From Pyrenula massariospora (lineage: Eukaryota > Ascomycota > Eurotiomycetes > Pyrenulales > Pyrenulaceae): DNA of 64,000 nt. The notes beneath the pieces were generated by a model. It had not been told where the DNA came from. It did no database searches and worked only from the letters and a program-made list of their open reading frames with translations. A program made the translations under genes and the position numbers. The stretch covers positions 1,922,001 through 1,986,000 of the forward strand of contig JAGFMI010000002.1 of the NCBI GenBank assembly GCA_021030905.1, given 5' to 3'. Positions 25,031-36,849 of the stretch are shown in pieces (positions within the stretch are counted from its first letter, which is position 1; every line of letters begins with the position of its first letter).

Positions 25031-26041
25031 TCAATCAGGACTCCGATGATGACGATGACGATGCTTCGACCGATGGGTAGAGCGGTGAGATTTAGAACGA
25101 CGCTCTTCCAGATCTGTGTCGCAATGATTAGACTTGTCTGTAGACTGTCGATGCCGAGACCGGCGATCTGGATTGTCAGGATCAATACTACGCCTTCGAT
25201 TATGCTTGCGACGCTTGCTGTCGCGCTCCTCTTGGTCAATTGCGGCAATTTCTCTTTGACGATCGTCTACCCAATCCTGGCGCTGCTTTTCGACTTCACG
25301 TAGCTGCTTGACGCCTTTCTTCATGGCAGCAAGAGGGTCACTGGTGCTCAGACGAGCTTGTTCCCGTTCCCGACGTAATGGGTCTTCGTTTCCCCACACG
25401 TCTTTGCTAGATATATCCCTTTTTTGGATGCTAGCTTGGCTCGTGGAGTACCAAGGGTTGTCAAGAGACTGTTTGAATCCAGCAGCGTTGGAGAAACGCA
25501 TCGTGTATTGATCCTCGAGCTCGCGATTTCTTTTCGCCTTCTCCGATTCCGCTTCAGCGTTCTTCTCGTGTTTGTGGCGATGCTCCATTGGGATAAGGTT
25601 GATATGACCTGCCGCATCCGTAATCGGTGCGTCACTAGTCACCCTTTTCCCAGATTCCACCTTTGAGAGACGATCCACGGCATCTTCCTGAGCATAACGT
25701 ATATCCCGATCTGTGTCGTCTTCTCCGGCAAGTCTCTTACGCTTACGAGAATGGCTGTGCCGATCTCCAGACCCTTTATGAGAACCTTGGTCATCTCCTA
25801 ACACAGGTTCGGGTTGCACAGAAGCTAGGGTCTCGCCATTGAGCAGCCGTATTCGCCTTTCCGAGTCCACCTCTTGCATGCGCCGTTCGCGCTCTTCCTC
25901 GAGAGCCTTAGCCTCTGCTTCATCACGGCGGACCCGGGCGACATTGTCTTGGTTATAGACGTTCCATGATTTCTTGCCTAATAGATGTCTGTGAATAATC
26001 AGCAAGAGATGAGAAGCGAGGCGAGATACTTACAAAGGCAT
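25031..26041 (-). CDS. CWC25: Pre-mRNA splicing factor Cwc25 homologue
   Basis: Spliceosomal protein that joins before the first transesterification step. The first exon is only 8 nt (26041-26034, encoding MP plus two bases of Leu). A 45-bp intron (26033-25989, GTAAGT..CACAG) follows, then exon 25988-25031, together 321 aa. The joined N terminus reads MPLHLLGKKSWNVYN, the hallmark of the Cwc25/CIR N-terminal domain. Next is a charged coiled coil (RRDEAEAKALEEERERR). The rest is a long Lys/Arg/Glu-rich region ending in an Arg/Ser/His-rich tail (HRSTHRSKHRHRHH), typical of splicing factors. The neighbouring housekeeping gene SEC18 is divergent. Confidence 0.93.
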
Positions 26042-26682
26042 TTGGAGTGTGTTGCGATACCCTTATTGGTTACCCGAAACAAAGAAGTTTGAGGTTACGC
26101 AACCTGCGACACCGCTGAAGCCACTTGTTCTCTATTCAGAGGAACCCTGTTTTCGCTCAGTTACTGCTCATATCGACGTTCCATCCTTTTTTCGGGTCAG
26201 CAGCAAGTTCAAGGTGTCAGCTAATCAGTCTCAAAGGAACGCGCATATGTCCAAGAGAACAGAGAGCGGACGCTCAGAAAGTTTCTTGGTGCTGCGGAAC
26301 CGGGAGCGGCTTGGCGGGGTCCAAACAGTTGCTGACTGGCTCCCATCGTTCGAAGATCGCATTCATTACAACAGCTGCCTAGATTGTCTCGATATAATGG
26401 AAATGAGAATACTTCTGCCTACACCGTAATCAAATTCCTAGTATTTGACACACTGTCAAGATCATGCCGACGTGAAACTGCGACACTTCCCCGCATCAGT
26501 AGCCTCAGACACATACTTAAGCAAGACACTCTCCCAGCATCCTCCAGGAACAGGGTTCAATAAAATGCAATAATTAGACATTCATTTCATTATAGCCGAC
26601 CTTTGAGAGATTTTCTAGCTTTGAAAGCCTATCGACACAACCAAGATCCCTCTTTCACCTACTACGGCCTTCCTATCCTACC
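26042..26682. promoter_or_regulatory. Divergent promoter region of CWC25 and SEC18
   Basis: 641 bp between the two divergent starts. An open frame at 26049-26429 shows no domain and probably is chance. A pyrimidine-rich stretch precedes the SEC18 ATG. Confidence 0.55.
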
Positions 26683-29067
26683 ATGCAAGCTCCACGATCT
26701 CAATATTATAACCCCCCAATGGGGGGAGGTATGCCTGCACGGAGGGCAGTCGGATCCGGAGGGCAGACAAAGCAGCTGAAGACGGAGAGGAGCCCAAACA
26801 CAACCTATACATTTCAAAACTTGTGAGCCCTTCTGGTCCGGCTCATAGGATCTATGCTAACGCTGCACATTAGAGTTGCCGTCTCCCATCTCGATTACCC
26901 ACAAGAAACTCTCCTTTTGCTGAATGGGCTATACGTGGTCTCGGCTCGTCCTCTCGATGGCTTCCCGCCAGGTCATATCAGCTTCAGCGATCCCCAGAGG
27001 ACATGGATGCAGATTGCCATGACCGACGTTGTCACAGCTGAACCATTCGACCCATTCCGCCAAGGCGGGCAAGCTTATCTCGGAGACATGGACATCGAAG
27101 TTGGTTTCGCGAGCCAGAAGAAAAGGATTGAAACACCATACGATCAAGATGAGCTAGCAAAAAGAGTGACGCGCGCCTTCGATGGTCAAGTTTTTGCGCC
27201 AGGACAGCGTTGGATGATGGACATCGCTAACGTGCCTCTAAAGCTACTTGTGAGAACAGTACAGGTAGTGGATCTGACGGAAAAGGGCGCTGGTCCAGCA
27301 GCTCCGACCTCGAGCGACCCAAGGACTCGCGGTATTATGACCCAGCACACAAGTATCAACTTTTTCAAGGATCCAAGAGATGGTGTCAATTTGAAAGCCT
27401 CCAGCAGAAGACCGGCCGCCAACTCTATCATTGCCCCTGATTTCAAATTTGAGAATATGGGTATTGGCGGCCTCGATTCTGAGTTCAGCACAATCTTCCG
27501 AAGAGCGTTTGCTTCAAGAATTTTCCCGCCGGGGCTAGTTGAAAAGCTTGGTATACAGCACGTGAGAGGAATCTTACTTTATGGACCTCCTGGAACAGGG
27601 AAGACCCTCATAGCCCGCCAGATCGGCAAAATGCTGAATGCAAGGGAGCCTAAGGTTATCAATGGTCCTGAGGTTTTGAACAAGTATGTTGGCGCGTCCG
27701 AGGAGAATATTCGTAAACTTTTTGCAGACGCAGAGAAGGAACAAAAAGAGAAAGGAGACGAGAGCGGTCTCCACATCATTATATTCGATGAGTTGGATGC
27801 TGTCTGCAAGCAAAGAGGTAGTGGCTCTAGTGGAGGTACTGGCGTGGGCGACAGTGTGGTCAATCAGCTTCTCTCGAAACTTGACGGTGTAGACCAGCTC
27901 AACAATATCCTTCTCATTGGAATGACAAATCGTATGGATATGATCGACGATGCTCTTCTTCGTCCAGGTCGTCTGGAAGTTCACATGGAAATCTCCCTAC
28001 CAGATCAAAACGGCCGCGCCCAGATTCTTAAAATTCATACCAAGAAAATGCGAGACAACGATGTCATGGATACGGATGTTAATCTCGCCGAACTCGCACT
28101 GCTTACGAAAAACTTCTCTGGGGCTGAAATTGGCGGCCTTGTCAAATCAGCGTCATCATTTGCCTTCAATCGCCATGTCAAAGTTGGTACCATGGCCGGC
28201 ATCAGCGACGACATTGTGAACATGAAAGTCAATCGGCAAGATTTCCATAATGCTCTCGACGAAGTCAAACCTGCCTTTGGTGTTTCCGAGGAAGAGCTCG
28301 CAAACGCCATTCACGGCGGCATAATCCATTACAGCGAATTCATCGACAATATCCTTGCTGAAGGCAAACTCTTCGTGGAGCAGGTCCGCAAACCCGACTC
28401 TACGCCACTTTTCTCTGTTCTCCTTCATGGTCCGCCTGGCAGTGGCAAGACTGCACTTGCCGCCAAGATAGCTCTCGACTCGGGCTACCCGTTCATCAAG
28501 CTTGTTGCCCCTGAGGATATGGTTGGCTACAACGAAATGTCCAAGATCCAGCACCTGTCCAAGGTCTTCATGGACGCTTACAAATCGCCAATGAGCGTTG
28601 TAGTCCTCGACAATATCGAGAGGATCGTCGACTGGGTGCCCATCGGCCCGCGATTTAGCAACAGCGTTCTACAAACCCTCATGGTCCTGCTCCGGAAACG
28701 GCCCCCAAAGGGAAGAAGGTTACTCATCTTGGCAACGACTACAGAACGCTCAGTCCTCCAGCAGCTTGATGTCTTCAACTCATTCGATTCGGATATCCCC
28801 GTGCCGAATGTTATGACATACGACCAATTAGGGTATCTCATGCAGGCGAGCCGTGCATTCAGTAGCCGGGACGAGCAAAAGGCGCTCACGGAGATCAGGG
28901 AGATGACCAGGAGCGAGAAGGTGGATGTCGGAGTCAAAACGATCCTTTTGGGAATCGAGACGGCGAAACAGGATACGGATATGGCGAGCCGGTTTGCTGG
29001 CGTCATTGCAAGGGCGGTCGCCGAGAGAGCTTACCAGGGTGTTGACAGAGGGTACCAGGGTGCTTAA
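26683..29067 (+). CDS. SEC18: Sec18/NSF vesicular-fusion AAA ATPase
   Basis: Hexameric ATPase that disassembles SNARE complexes after membrane fusion, acting with alpha-SNAP/Sec17 in the cytosol. Exons are 26683-26822 and 26874-29067; the 51-bp intron has a CTAAC branch site and CATTAG end. The product is 777 aa, normal for the family. The N domain includes PLDGFPPGHISFSDPQR. The D1 AAA domain has Walker A GPPGTGKTLIARQIG, Walker B IIFDELDAVCKQRGS and a GMTNRMDMIDDALLRPGR sensor/arginine-finger segment. The D2 domain has Walker A GPPGSGKTALAAKIA with the weaker Walker B VVVLDNIERIVDW, as expected for the structural D2 ring. The exon 1 ATG at 26683 opens a Gly/Pro-rich leader followed by NTTYTFQN, which joins VAVSHLDYP across the intron. 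Confidence 0.96.
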
Positions 29068-29584
29068 GTGTAGCGTTATGATATTGTTTGGGACGGCGGG
29101 GGGTCTGAGAAATGGGTTTCAAGGCGCTGAAAGAGGACTTAGAACGGGCACTGTCTGCTTGGATAAAAGCTTTGTAGAATGTAACTTCAATGTAGAACTC
29201 CCTCAGACATTCCGCCACCGCTTGAAGATCTTATTTATAGGACAGTGGTTACCCCTCGTCCGTGCGCGTCGCGGCTTTTCTTAGATTTTGCTGGCGATGG
29301 TGGGAGACGGAGGGGATGGAAAGAGGAGGGATGTTCGACGTTGGATGACGCGAGGGAGGAGAGAGGGGCAAGGGAGCGGTGGGTCTGGGGTCAGTCTCAT
29401 TGGGGGAGGTTGAGTATGAATTAAGTTTGTTTTGCGGAAACTAGATGGTCAGACGGAATTTACGAAATTTTCTATCCAGAGAGCATGAGCATACACAAAA
29501 CGAGAAAAAACAAGACCCCTCCACAACGCACCTTTTCCTTCTCTTACATCCCCACCCCCTCCTCCCACCAACCATCACGCCCCC
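29068..29584. other. Gap between convergent genes
   Basis: Contains the 3' ends of SEC18 and of the Eaf-type gene, with a purine-rich patch at about 29295-29380. No gene seen. Confidence 0.55.
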
Positions 29585-30958
29585 TCACTCCTCCTCACTA
29601 ACCTCACTCTCCTCCTCATACTCCACCCCCCCGCCCAACCCCCCGCCCATCCCAACCTCCTCATCCTCATCCTCCGCCTCAAGCGCCGCCTCCATCTGCG
29701 CCCTCAACTCCTCATCCTCCTCATCCTCCTCCCCCTCCACATCCACCTCCATAATCCCCAAACCCCTCTGCTTAGGGCTCCCCAGCCTCAGCGAGTCAAC
29801 ATCCGAATCCTCCCCCTTCTTCCCCCCATCACCATCAGCATCGAGCATCATCTCATCGGAGGAGGGGGACGAGGGCTCGACCTCAGAGTGCGAGGCAGAC
29901 GCAGAGGCAAAGGCGGCCGGGTCGATGCGGTGCAGGGCGCGGGGGAGAGGGGGTGGGGGGGAGCCCATGTCGATTATGAGGTCGGAGGCGGGGTCGATTA
30001 CTATGTTGGGGTTTGGGGAGGGGGCCGCGGCGGGGGGAGAGGGGGAAGGGGAGGGGGAGGATGAGCGCTGGGGCGGCGGTGGGGGGAGCGCGGGGCGGGG
30101 TTTGGAGGTGGAGGGTTTGGTGGTGGCTGGTTTGGGGTTTGGGAGTGAGCGGGCGGGTTTGGAGGGGTTTGAGGAGGCTGCTTTGTTTTGGGTGCGGGCG
30201 GTGGATTTCGGGATCGGGGGGGCCTTTGTGTTTGAGGGGTTGGCTTTTGGTGTGGAGAGGAGGGCGGCGGAGCTGGGTCCGGTCTTTCCGCTGAGGGTTG
30301 GGGAGGAATTTGCGCCTGCGTCGGATAGCGGTGTCATTGAGGACGCGTTGGCGTCGGACTTGGCATTGTTCTTCGCCTGCTGGAGGAAATGCCGGTAGTC
30401 GAACGGGTTGTTTTTGGGAGGAGCCTCGTCTTCGCTGTCGTAGCCTTTTGCGCCGAAAAGGTCTTCCTCGTCAGAACCATGGCCTCCGCTGCCGCTGTCT
30501 TCGAGAGTCTTCAAGCGGGCTTGTGACAAGCGTGCTTTTTGTCCAGGTCCGGAGGTGACATTAAAATTAAGCTCAGTGGACAGTGGCTGTGCGATAAACG
30601 CGTTCTTCGAGGGGTCATAGACAAGCGCTAGGGAAGAAAGACCCTTGCGTGTTTTTTTAATATCAGGGTCGGCACTACCGGCATAGGTGTATGTGACTGG
30701 GTTCTGTGCGTCACTAGAGCTATCTTCTAGTGTCAATTTGTACGTTGAAGACGACGGCGAACTTTTATTGATTTTGCCCTTTTGCTTTGGCGTATGCTTT
30801 GGCCGATAATTATATCGCACGCCAAAGGAACGAGAGTTTTTAGATTTGGCCTTTTGCGAAAAAGCATCGCCGAGAATGACTGGAATCTCAGCTTGTCTAG
30901 TTGGATCAACGTGGCCGCCGGGAGTTGGTCGAATGCTGGGGGATACCGAGAGATTCAT
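29585..30958 (-). CDS. Eaf-type RNA polymerase II elongation factor
   Basis: A 457-aa protein with an N-terminal EAF domain (about residues 20-150): IPVILGDAF, SFGVRYNYRPKHTP, YKLTLED and LALVYDPSKNAFIAQPLS follow the order of the ELL-associated-factor domain, whose known members stimulate Pol II elongation. The middle is low-complexity Pro/Ser/Thr/Lys sequence with a proline run. The C terminus is strongly acidic (long Glu/Asp runs ending ESEVSEEE), as in other Eaf proteins, where the acidic tail acts in transactivation. Codon-level G/C bias of this low-complexity part opens a long antisense frame at 29445-30398, which I regard as an artefact. No intron is needed. Confidence 0.85.
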   Translation of the reverse strand: MNLSVSPSIRPTPGGHVDPTRQAEIPVILGDAFSQKAKSKNSRSFGVRYNYRPKHTPKQKGKINKSSPSSSTYKLTLEDSSSDAQNPVTYTYAGSADPDIKKTRKGLSSLALVYDPSKNAFIAQPLSTELNFNVTSGPGQKARLSQARLKTLEDSGSGGHGSDEEDLFGAKGYDSEDEAPPKNNPFDYRHFLQQAKNNAKSDANASSMTPLSDAGANSSPTLSGKTGPSSAALLSTPKANPSNTKAPPIPKSTARTQNKAASSNPSKPARSLPNPKPATTKPSTSKPRPALPPPPPQRSSSPSPSPSPPAAAPSPNPNIVIDPASDLIIDMGSPPPPLPRALHRIDPAAFASASASHSEVEPSSPSSDEMMLDADGDGGKKGEDSDVDSLRLGSPKQRGLGIMEVDVEGEEDEEDEELRAQMEAALEAEDEDEEVGMGGGLGGGVEYEEESEVSEEE

Positions 30959-33459
30959 GACGGATGGCCGTAAATATAATCGCTCCTTGCCAGATCACCA
31001 ACGGCAACAGAATCTCAAGGCGACCGCATCTGACCACCATTCAGATTGTGATGCCGATTATTCCATCCCAAACAGTCGATGACAAAGCGCTGCCCATGTG
31101 GCAAAGTTTAATAAACAAAGATCTAGATGTCGGCAGGCCAGAGTCACATTGTATGTGCTTTTGATACGACAGGGAAAGCAATCCAAACAATCAAGAATTA
31201 CTCAAACAACGATAAAGGGAAAAGGCTACAAGGGAACAATTCGCGTCGTACGAGTGTAGGAAGGGGATTGATGGATTTAAGGTTGCATCTCCAGAATACG
31301 AGCCGGGCAAACCACCGTCGTCCACGGTCCCATCTTTTGCATACACTCCAAATGATATCATCTGTACTTTAACTTTGAACGATTCCCTTCTGATTAAAGT
31401 ACCTCGAAATAGAAACAATAAAATTTATATTATTTCATGGAACAGAACACTCTGTCCCGACGATAGGACAAACTATTAGTGCTGCATTATACGCGCGAAT
31501 GCGTCATTCGCGGTATTCTGTGTACCATTTTGCCTGAGCCGGCGCAAGTGGCATCAAATGAACGCAAGCAACACTTTGTGGTGTTAGAGTGTGCATCAGA
31601 CATGTGGCACTGTCCAAGGCCTTGTATTTTTGAAGCCCGGCGACTATTGATTAGGGTCTCCCATTGACTCTACGATCACTCACAAGGGTAAAGCCCGTCT
31701 CTTCCCAGACCTGTGTCTCATGTCACGGCTCTTGACATTTCTTGGAATGACCTAATCAGTTTCTGAATAGGTAAGAATCTAGCGACAAAACTGATGCAGG
31801 AGCTCATAATATGCTTGGTAGCTTGATGAATGCATCAACCGTGGGTTCGCTTGAGGATCGTCCCCTCGAAACCATAGGTTCGGAGTCTTTGAGTCCCTAA
31901 AGGTCATGTAGGTTTCTATCGTAGCCAAGACGCAATAAGCTCGCGCTGGCTTTCGAATCAGCTGTACTGTCCCTTTCTTGTGGGCCGGACCAAATACACT
32001 GTGTCTGGGATTGCACGGTCTGCCTAGGGCTGGCACGGCTGCTCCCAGACCAGTCAAAAATAATGGACATGAATAGCAGCTTGACCAGTACCGAGCCATA
32101 CTCCTTTTCTCCTAATAAGGCTCTGTCTTTTTGCTAGATGGTCCATCGATTGCGAGTCAGTTCCTATATACAAGTCATGCTAATGAAGCAATCGCTTGTT
32201 GGCCAACGTTGAGGTCATCCTACGGGCTCCTGCTCGCAGCTCACGCTCATGCCGCCAGCGGCAAGTGCCAGGTCCCCGATGCGTCCGCGCACGCGGCGTT
32301 AATCTCTTATAAGAACGAGCCGGCAACGATCAGCGGCGTTCTGGTCGACGTGATCCAGACCGAAGTTGTCGCCGCGACGGCAAACCCGTGGACATGCTGG
32401 AACTGCCCGACCATACCGGCAGGTATTAGCACGATCAGCAAGCCATCTGCGGACTTGAAGGTGACGGGAATGGTCAGTGTGCAGAGGCGGAAATACAGGT
32501 AGGTGGATAAGACCAGGGGTCGAAATTGGGGTTCGCCTAGCATTCTAGTCAGTTGGCAGGATGGCGGAGCTCGTGGGCTCAGAAGCTTCTTTGGTCGAAG
32601 CTCATTTGCATTATGGTATTTAGGACCTGCATTAAAGGTGTACATGGCATTCACAAATATAGAAGGTTGGAGGAAGAAGATCGGCCTGGACGGATCCTGC
32701 ATAATAGTGCATTCGTCAGGGCACACTTAAAAAGCAAGGTCTTCTAACTCACGAATACACAATTCTGCTGCACAAAGCCTAGTGTCATGTCTTTCAATAT
32801 GGCCGCGGGTCGTTGCTCCTCTGCTGGAAACGAGAGCTCTGAGCCTCTGCTGCACTGCCGCAGCATCCAACTCCTCCCAAACTAACAAGCAACTCGCTTG
32901 TCAAGCACGTGAGTTGGGTGTTTGAATTACGCTTGTCCCAATGCAGGAAATGAGGTCTTTCCTTCATTCAAAAGAGCTTTGCGGCGGAAAAGGACCTCGT
33001 GCAGCGTTACCCTAAGCGGAAATGATACGTCATATCAAGCGGGCGTTGCGCCGATTTGGATACATGTCGAGGGTGTACTCGCGCTCCACTTCGCCCCCAT
33101 TTCCGCTTGAGCTTGTCTTCACGTAAAAAAGCCTCCCTGCTCTCCCACAAGTTCGAGCAGAAGACAAGAAATCTGCGCAATTTGGAGTAATTTCAGGGGT
33201 TCCTCTTGATGGACCATTTGGTGACTTTGACTATTTAAAATTGCTTAGCTGCCAAAACCTCCTGATTGGCTTACAACATTATCTTTATCAGAGTGTCGCA
33301 GTCCAGAAATGTTTTCTATCTTGCGAGGTGAAGGTCTGCTGGGCGGAGGAAGAGAGGGAGAGCCATCTGCTTCAAATATAAGCATTGCTAACCTTTCTGT
33401 CTCTGCTTCTTTCCGTGTTAATGACTGCGTCTGTCTAAAGCCTTATTCCCTTTATCACG
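30959..33459. other. Gene-poor interval
   Basis: 2.5 kb without a supported gene. Open frames at 31779-32099 (minus), 32131-32502 (plus) and 32307-32726 (minus) are mutually overlapping and show no domain I can name. The plus frame has a short conserved-looking Cys/Trp/Pro stretch (NPWTCWNCPTIPAG), so a small unrecognised protein cannot be excluded. The promoter of the S28 peptidase lies at the right end. Confidence 0.4.
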
Positions 33460-34890
33460 ATGTTTCTCTCAACGCTCATCTTGCCCTGCCTCTTGGCCCC
33501 TCTAGTCCTAGCACAAAATAAACAGTGTAAAGATGTCAAATGGTTTGAGCAGAAAGCATGGCATATCGACACGCCGAAGGATCCTGTTCCGAAGGCCAAT
33601 GCAACCTTTTCTCAACAGTATCAGATCCAAACAGAACACTTCAAGCCGGGCGGGTCTATTCTATTTTATCAAGGTGGCGAAGATAAAGAGATGCAGTGTG
33701 TCGTCAGTATTTCCCTGTTTAGTATCTTCCACGTGATCACTAACTTTCACTAGGAAGACATGATTCTCCCAACCTGGGCTAAGGAGCTGAAAGGCGTGTC
33801 GGCTACACTCAGGCACCGTTTCTTTGGCTTAAGCAACCCGACCAATACCACAGGCTCCGATCGCTACCAAAGTTTAACCCTCGAGAACGTTATGGGAGAC
33901 GCTGTTGCCTTTGTAGATTTTATCAAACAGACAGTCCCCGGGGCCGGAAAAGTCATCGTTTTCGGAGGGTCGTATCCCGGATTTCTGAGTGCTGTGCTTC
34001 GCCTCAATCACCCTGAGACATTCTTTGGCTCGATTGCTTGGTCTGCTCTTATGAAGGGATTTGGCGTCGACAGCCAAAATCCTTTCCGCTACGACTATTA
34101 CATAGCTACCTCGAATCTCTATCTGGATGAATCCGCACCTGCAGCTTACAAAATCCGCGACGCCTTCCGTGCAGTCGACCATATGTTTGAGGATGTGAAA
34201 TACGCTCAGAACCTCACGAAGACCTTCAATCTCTGCCAACCTCTCAATACCACCGACGATGTCCAAAAGTTAAAACAGGCCATCACGCAGTCCTATGCCC
34301 AAAACGCCCGGGATAACATACACAACGAGCGCCTCGGCCTCCTGATCCCCTCAACGCTCGCCGTATCTACAACCCTAGAAGTCCTCAACCTAAGTTTCAG
34401 CCTCGAATTCTCCACCGGCAAATGCAACTCCCTCTCCAGCGGCAGCGCCCAAGAAGAACCGTACACCTACCTCAAATGCGTCTACCACCCCACCTCCAAC
34501 GCCGAGAACCCCAACGGCACCATCTTCCCCCCCTACACCGCCGACAACGACGGCGCCGGCCTCGCCAAATGCCGATCTGAATTCGGCTTCCAATCTCTCC
34601 CAACGGCCGCCGCGCTCGCGGAGAAATACCACTACACGCGCGCCGAGGTGGAGCAGATGCCGCGCCTGTTCTTCACGTATGGGCAGTACGATCCGTTCCG
34701 CGCGCTGGGCGCGACGTGGCTATACGGGGACCGGCCGAGCGTGGAGAGGGGGAGGAGCCGCGCGGTGCTGGTCAGTCAGATGGCGCACAGGGAGAATCAG
34801 GGTCCGTCGGTGGAGGGGGTGACGAAGGAGTCGGTGAGTGATATACAGAATGTGGAGCTGCAGAATATTAAGGAGTGGCTGGGTGTTTAG
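33460..34890 (+). CDS. Secreted serine peptidase, family S28
   Basis: Secreted serine carboxypeptidase of the S28 (prolyl carboxypeptidase/DPP-II) clan, expected to cleave proline-containing peptides outside the cell. A signal peptide is evident (MFLSTLILPCLLAPLVLAQ). Exons are 33460-33702 and 33754-34890; the 51-bp intron starts GTCAGT, has a CTAAC branch and ends CACTAG (a donor 3 bp earlier is possible). The product is 459 aa, slightly shorter than most S28 enzymes (about 500-550). The nucleophile is in VFGGSYPGFLSAV, with LRLNHPETFFGSI following as usual. The likely acid residue is Asp in YGQYDPFRALG and the likely His is in VSQMAHREN. Several NxT/NxS sequons fit glycosylation. Confidence 0.88.
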
Positions 34891-35722
34891 GCGGCGTTGA
34901 CGGTGAAGACTTAGGAGCGAGCAGAGCGATGCCCTGCCCGGTATCCGATGTACCACTCGAGGCTGTGCCGTTTTGACTTTCTTCCAACCCCTTTTCTCTC
35001 CCATAGCCGCCCACTTCTCTAGATAGAAATATTGTAATAACCTACTCACCTGAATATGCCTTTTTCATCTAGACCGTCATTGCGCATAGCGCCCTTTCTG
35101 CACGTTCCTTCTGCTAAGTTACATTATTCTTCCGTACCTACAGCACCATTCTGCGTCAATGCCTGGAATCGGAAGGCCCCAGGCTCAGACTGCGCCAATA
35201 ACCTTCCGCAGACAGCCAATCTTCGCACAGGATTAGTCAACGCCAGCAGCATAGTTACAAGAAGTAGGATGAGGAGACAAGCTTGTGACCGATGTGAATG
35301 AGTAATCTGTCAGGGGCAATGGGAATATCATCTGTAAATGAGTCCTCTACCTAGTCAGTGACAGTTCATATTGATCAACGCGTCCTATCTTCTTCATCTG
35401 TCATAGCTTAGGTGAAGTAGTTTTGAAGGGAGGTTGGATCTAATGTTTGAGACTTTGGCGAGAATCAGTACGAATAATGGACTATGTGTCTGAGTAAAGA
35501 GAGTTTTCTTTAATATAGCGACACACAAAAAGTTATACCCGGCAGTCTATGTCTTGGGATTCCCCGCGTGTGGTTCGTGCACTGTTGCAATAGAATCTAC
35601 TGAGGTCCATTCTGTGAATAGCTCAAGGTAAAAGACTTGGGAGGTACGCCTCAGCTCAGACCGATGATAGTGCTCTGTCGATAGATTTGTGCTGACGTTT
35701 TGAGAATGCTACACATCAGATC
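34891..35722. other. Intergenic region
   Basis: Non-coding as far as I can see: 3' end of the S28 gene, then AT-richer DNA. No gene or repeat recognised. Confidence 0.5.
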
Positions 35723-36293
35723 TCAATTGTCTCCACAATGCAAAATTGTTTTTCGCCTAGAATCTTGCTTTACAAAGAGGAGCCGCGTTGCTAGTCTAAC
35801 TTTCTCCAAAACTTCACGGGCCTGTCTCAGATGTTTCGGGGCCATCCTTAAATATTTGCCGTCGTGTATTATTGTCTCCAGCGGAGTCAGGTCAGAGAGA
35901 CACACATTCCTCCATGCAATGGAGCGGTATTCTCATACCGTAGCAATGCATTATCTTAGCATGGGCTTGTTTCCCGTTTCCCGTCGTCATCGTTCCCATG
36001 GCCATTGCATTAGGAGTGTAGATAACAAGTACTTTACTTTCCATGGCTTCGTACTCGTTTCCGCGGTCAGTACTTTCGATGGAGTCAATACCAAGAGAGT
36101 AGAGAGCGGATACCAGACAGTAGACGTCACTTGAAGTAGTTTCGAATCGTTTCGAGTTCTTCTGCCCTTTGGCTCCAGCAATCCAAGTAAGAAAGCGGAC
36201 TATTTCTCCGACATGTTGGCTTGGGATGTACCCATCAAGCCTCACGCCTCTCTCAAGCAAAGCTTGCCACTCAGTCCGAACTTTTGTGGACAC
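35723..36293 (-). pseudogene. Broken hypothetical fungal gene
   Basis: A minus-strand frame from 36293 encodes about 130 aa that look like real protein (RTEWQALLERGVRLDGYIP, SSDVYCLVSALYSLGIDSIE, KVLVIYTPNAMAMG) and ends at a stop after PLHCMEECVSL. The protein seems to continue in another frame at 35905 as LSDLTPLETIIHDGKYL and LRQAREVLEKVRLATRLL. The junction repeats CTCTCT and GTGTGT-like bases, so a slippage indel is likely. I do not recognise the family. An intron could also explain the break, but no good splice pair is evident in the overlap. Confidence 0.45.
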
Positions 36294-36323
36294 GTTTCGA
36301 ACGATAGCTGCCGAAATCCATCA

Positions 36324-36569
36324 TTAAACGTGTTGAGGAAGCTCTTGTGCGAACAGGTCGTAGACATCTTCAGCAGAGTAGTATTTTCCGTAATTCTTGG
36401 AATCAGGATCCGAGATATCCATCAATAGATCGTGACCCATGTCCATGTTATCGCCGAAAAGGCCAATCCTCATCCATTGACCATCGAGCGCAGAGTCTAA
36501 TGGTCCACGATCATATGGTCCATTCTTTTGCTCATCGACCATTCCTCGGTGTGCCAAGAACATGAACAT
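36324..36569 (-). pseudogene. Orphan sedolisin (tripeptidyl-peptidase) propeptide fragment
   Basis: An 81-residue frame carries WMRIGLFGDNMDMGHDLLMD and DPDSKNYGKYYSAEDVYDLF, characteristic of the pro-kumamolisin activation domain that precedes S53 sedolisin proteases. It ends in a stop right after this block, and no S53 catalytic domain (SGTSAS motif) was found nearby. It is therefore a remnant, not a working protease. It overlaps head to head with the cytochrome b561 fragment at 36562. Confidence 0.65.
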
Positions 36570-36849
36570 TTGGCTGGCTCATGGATTGCTGGGCTGCGCA
36601 GCACTACTACTCGTTTTCCCTTTGGGAATTGCATCGCTATGGTTCAAGAAAAGTCGCTGGTCGATTCCACACTGGAAGATACAAGCATGTGGTCCGATGC
36701 TTCTGGCACTCACCACAGGCGTGGGTCTGCTCAATAGCAGTCGGTTGCACCGCAAGCATCAGTCGCTAGGACTGGTCGTGTTCGGCATGGTGCTAATTCA
36801 GATGCCACTTGGATTCGTCGATGCGTTGGACAACACCCGCGGCTACAGG
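36562..36849 (+). pseudogene. Cytochrome b561-type membrane domain fragment
   Basis: A frame of about 96 aa begins MNIWLAHGLLGCAALLLVFP and continues with hydrophobic segments, the spaced histidines IPHWKIQACG and HRKHQSLGLVVFGMVL, the order seen in fungal cytochrome b561/ferric-reductase-like proteins. It reaches a plausible donor (GTATGT at 36850), but I could not find a convincing next exon, and no DOMON domain precedes it. It could be a partial gene or the 5' part of a gene with unseen exons. Confidence 0.5.

Noticed and set aside
29445-30398. Long plus-strand open frame of low-complexity Ser/Glu/Gly sequence
   Set aside because: It is antisense to the Eaf-type gene and exists because of that gene's repetitive Pro/Ser/Glu codons. 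No domain and no start context.
32131-32726. Overlapping open frames on both strands as small genes
   Set aside because: No signal peptide, domain or splice support strong enough. Mentioned only as an unresolved possibility.
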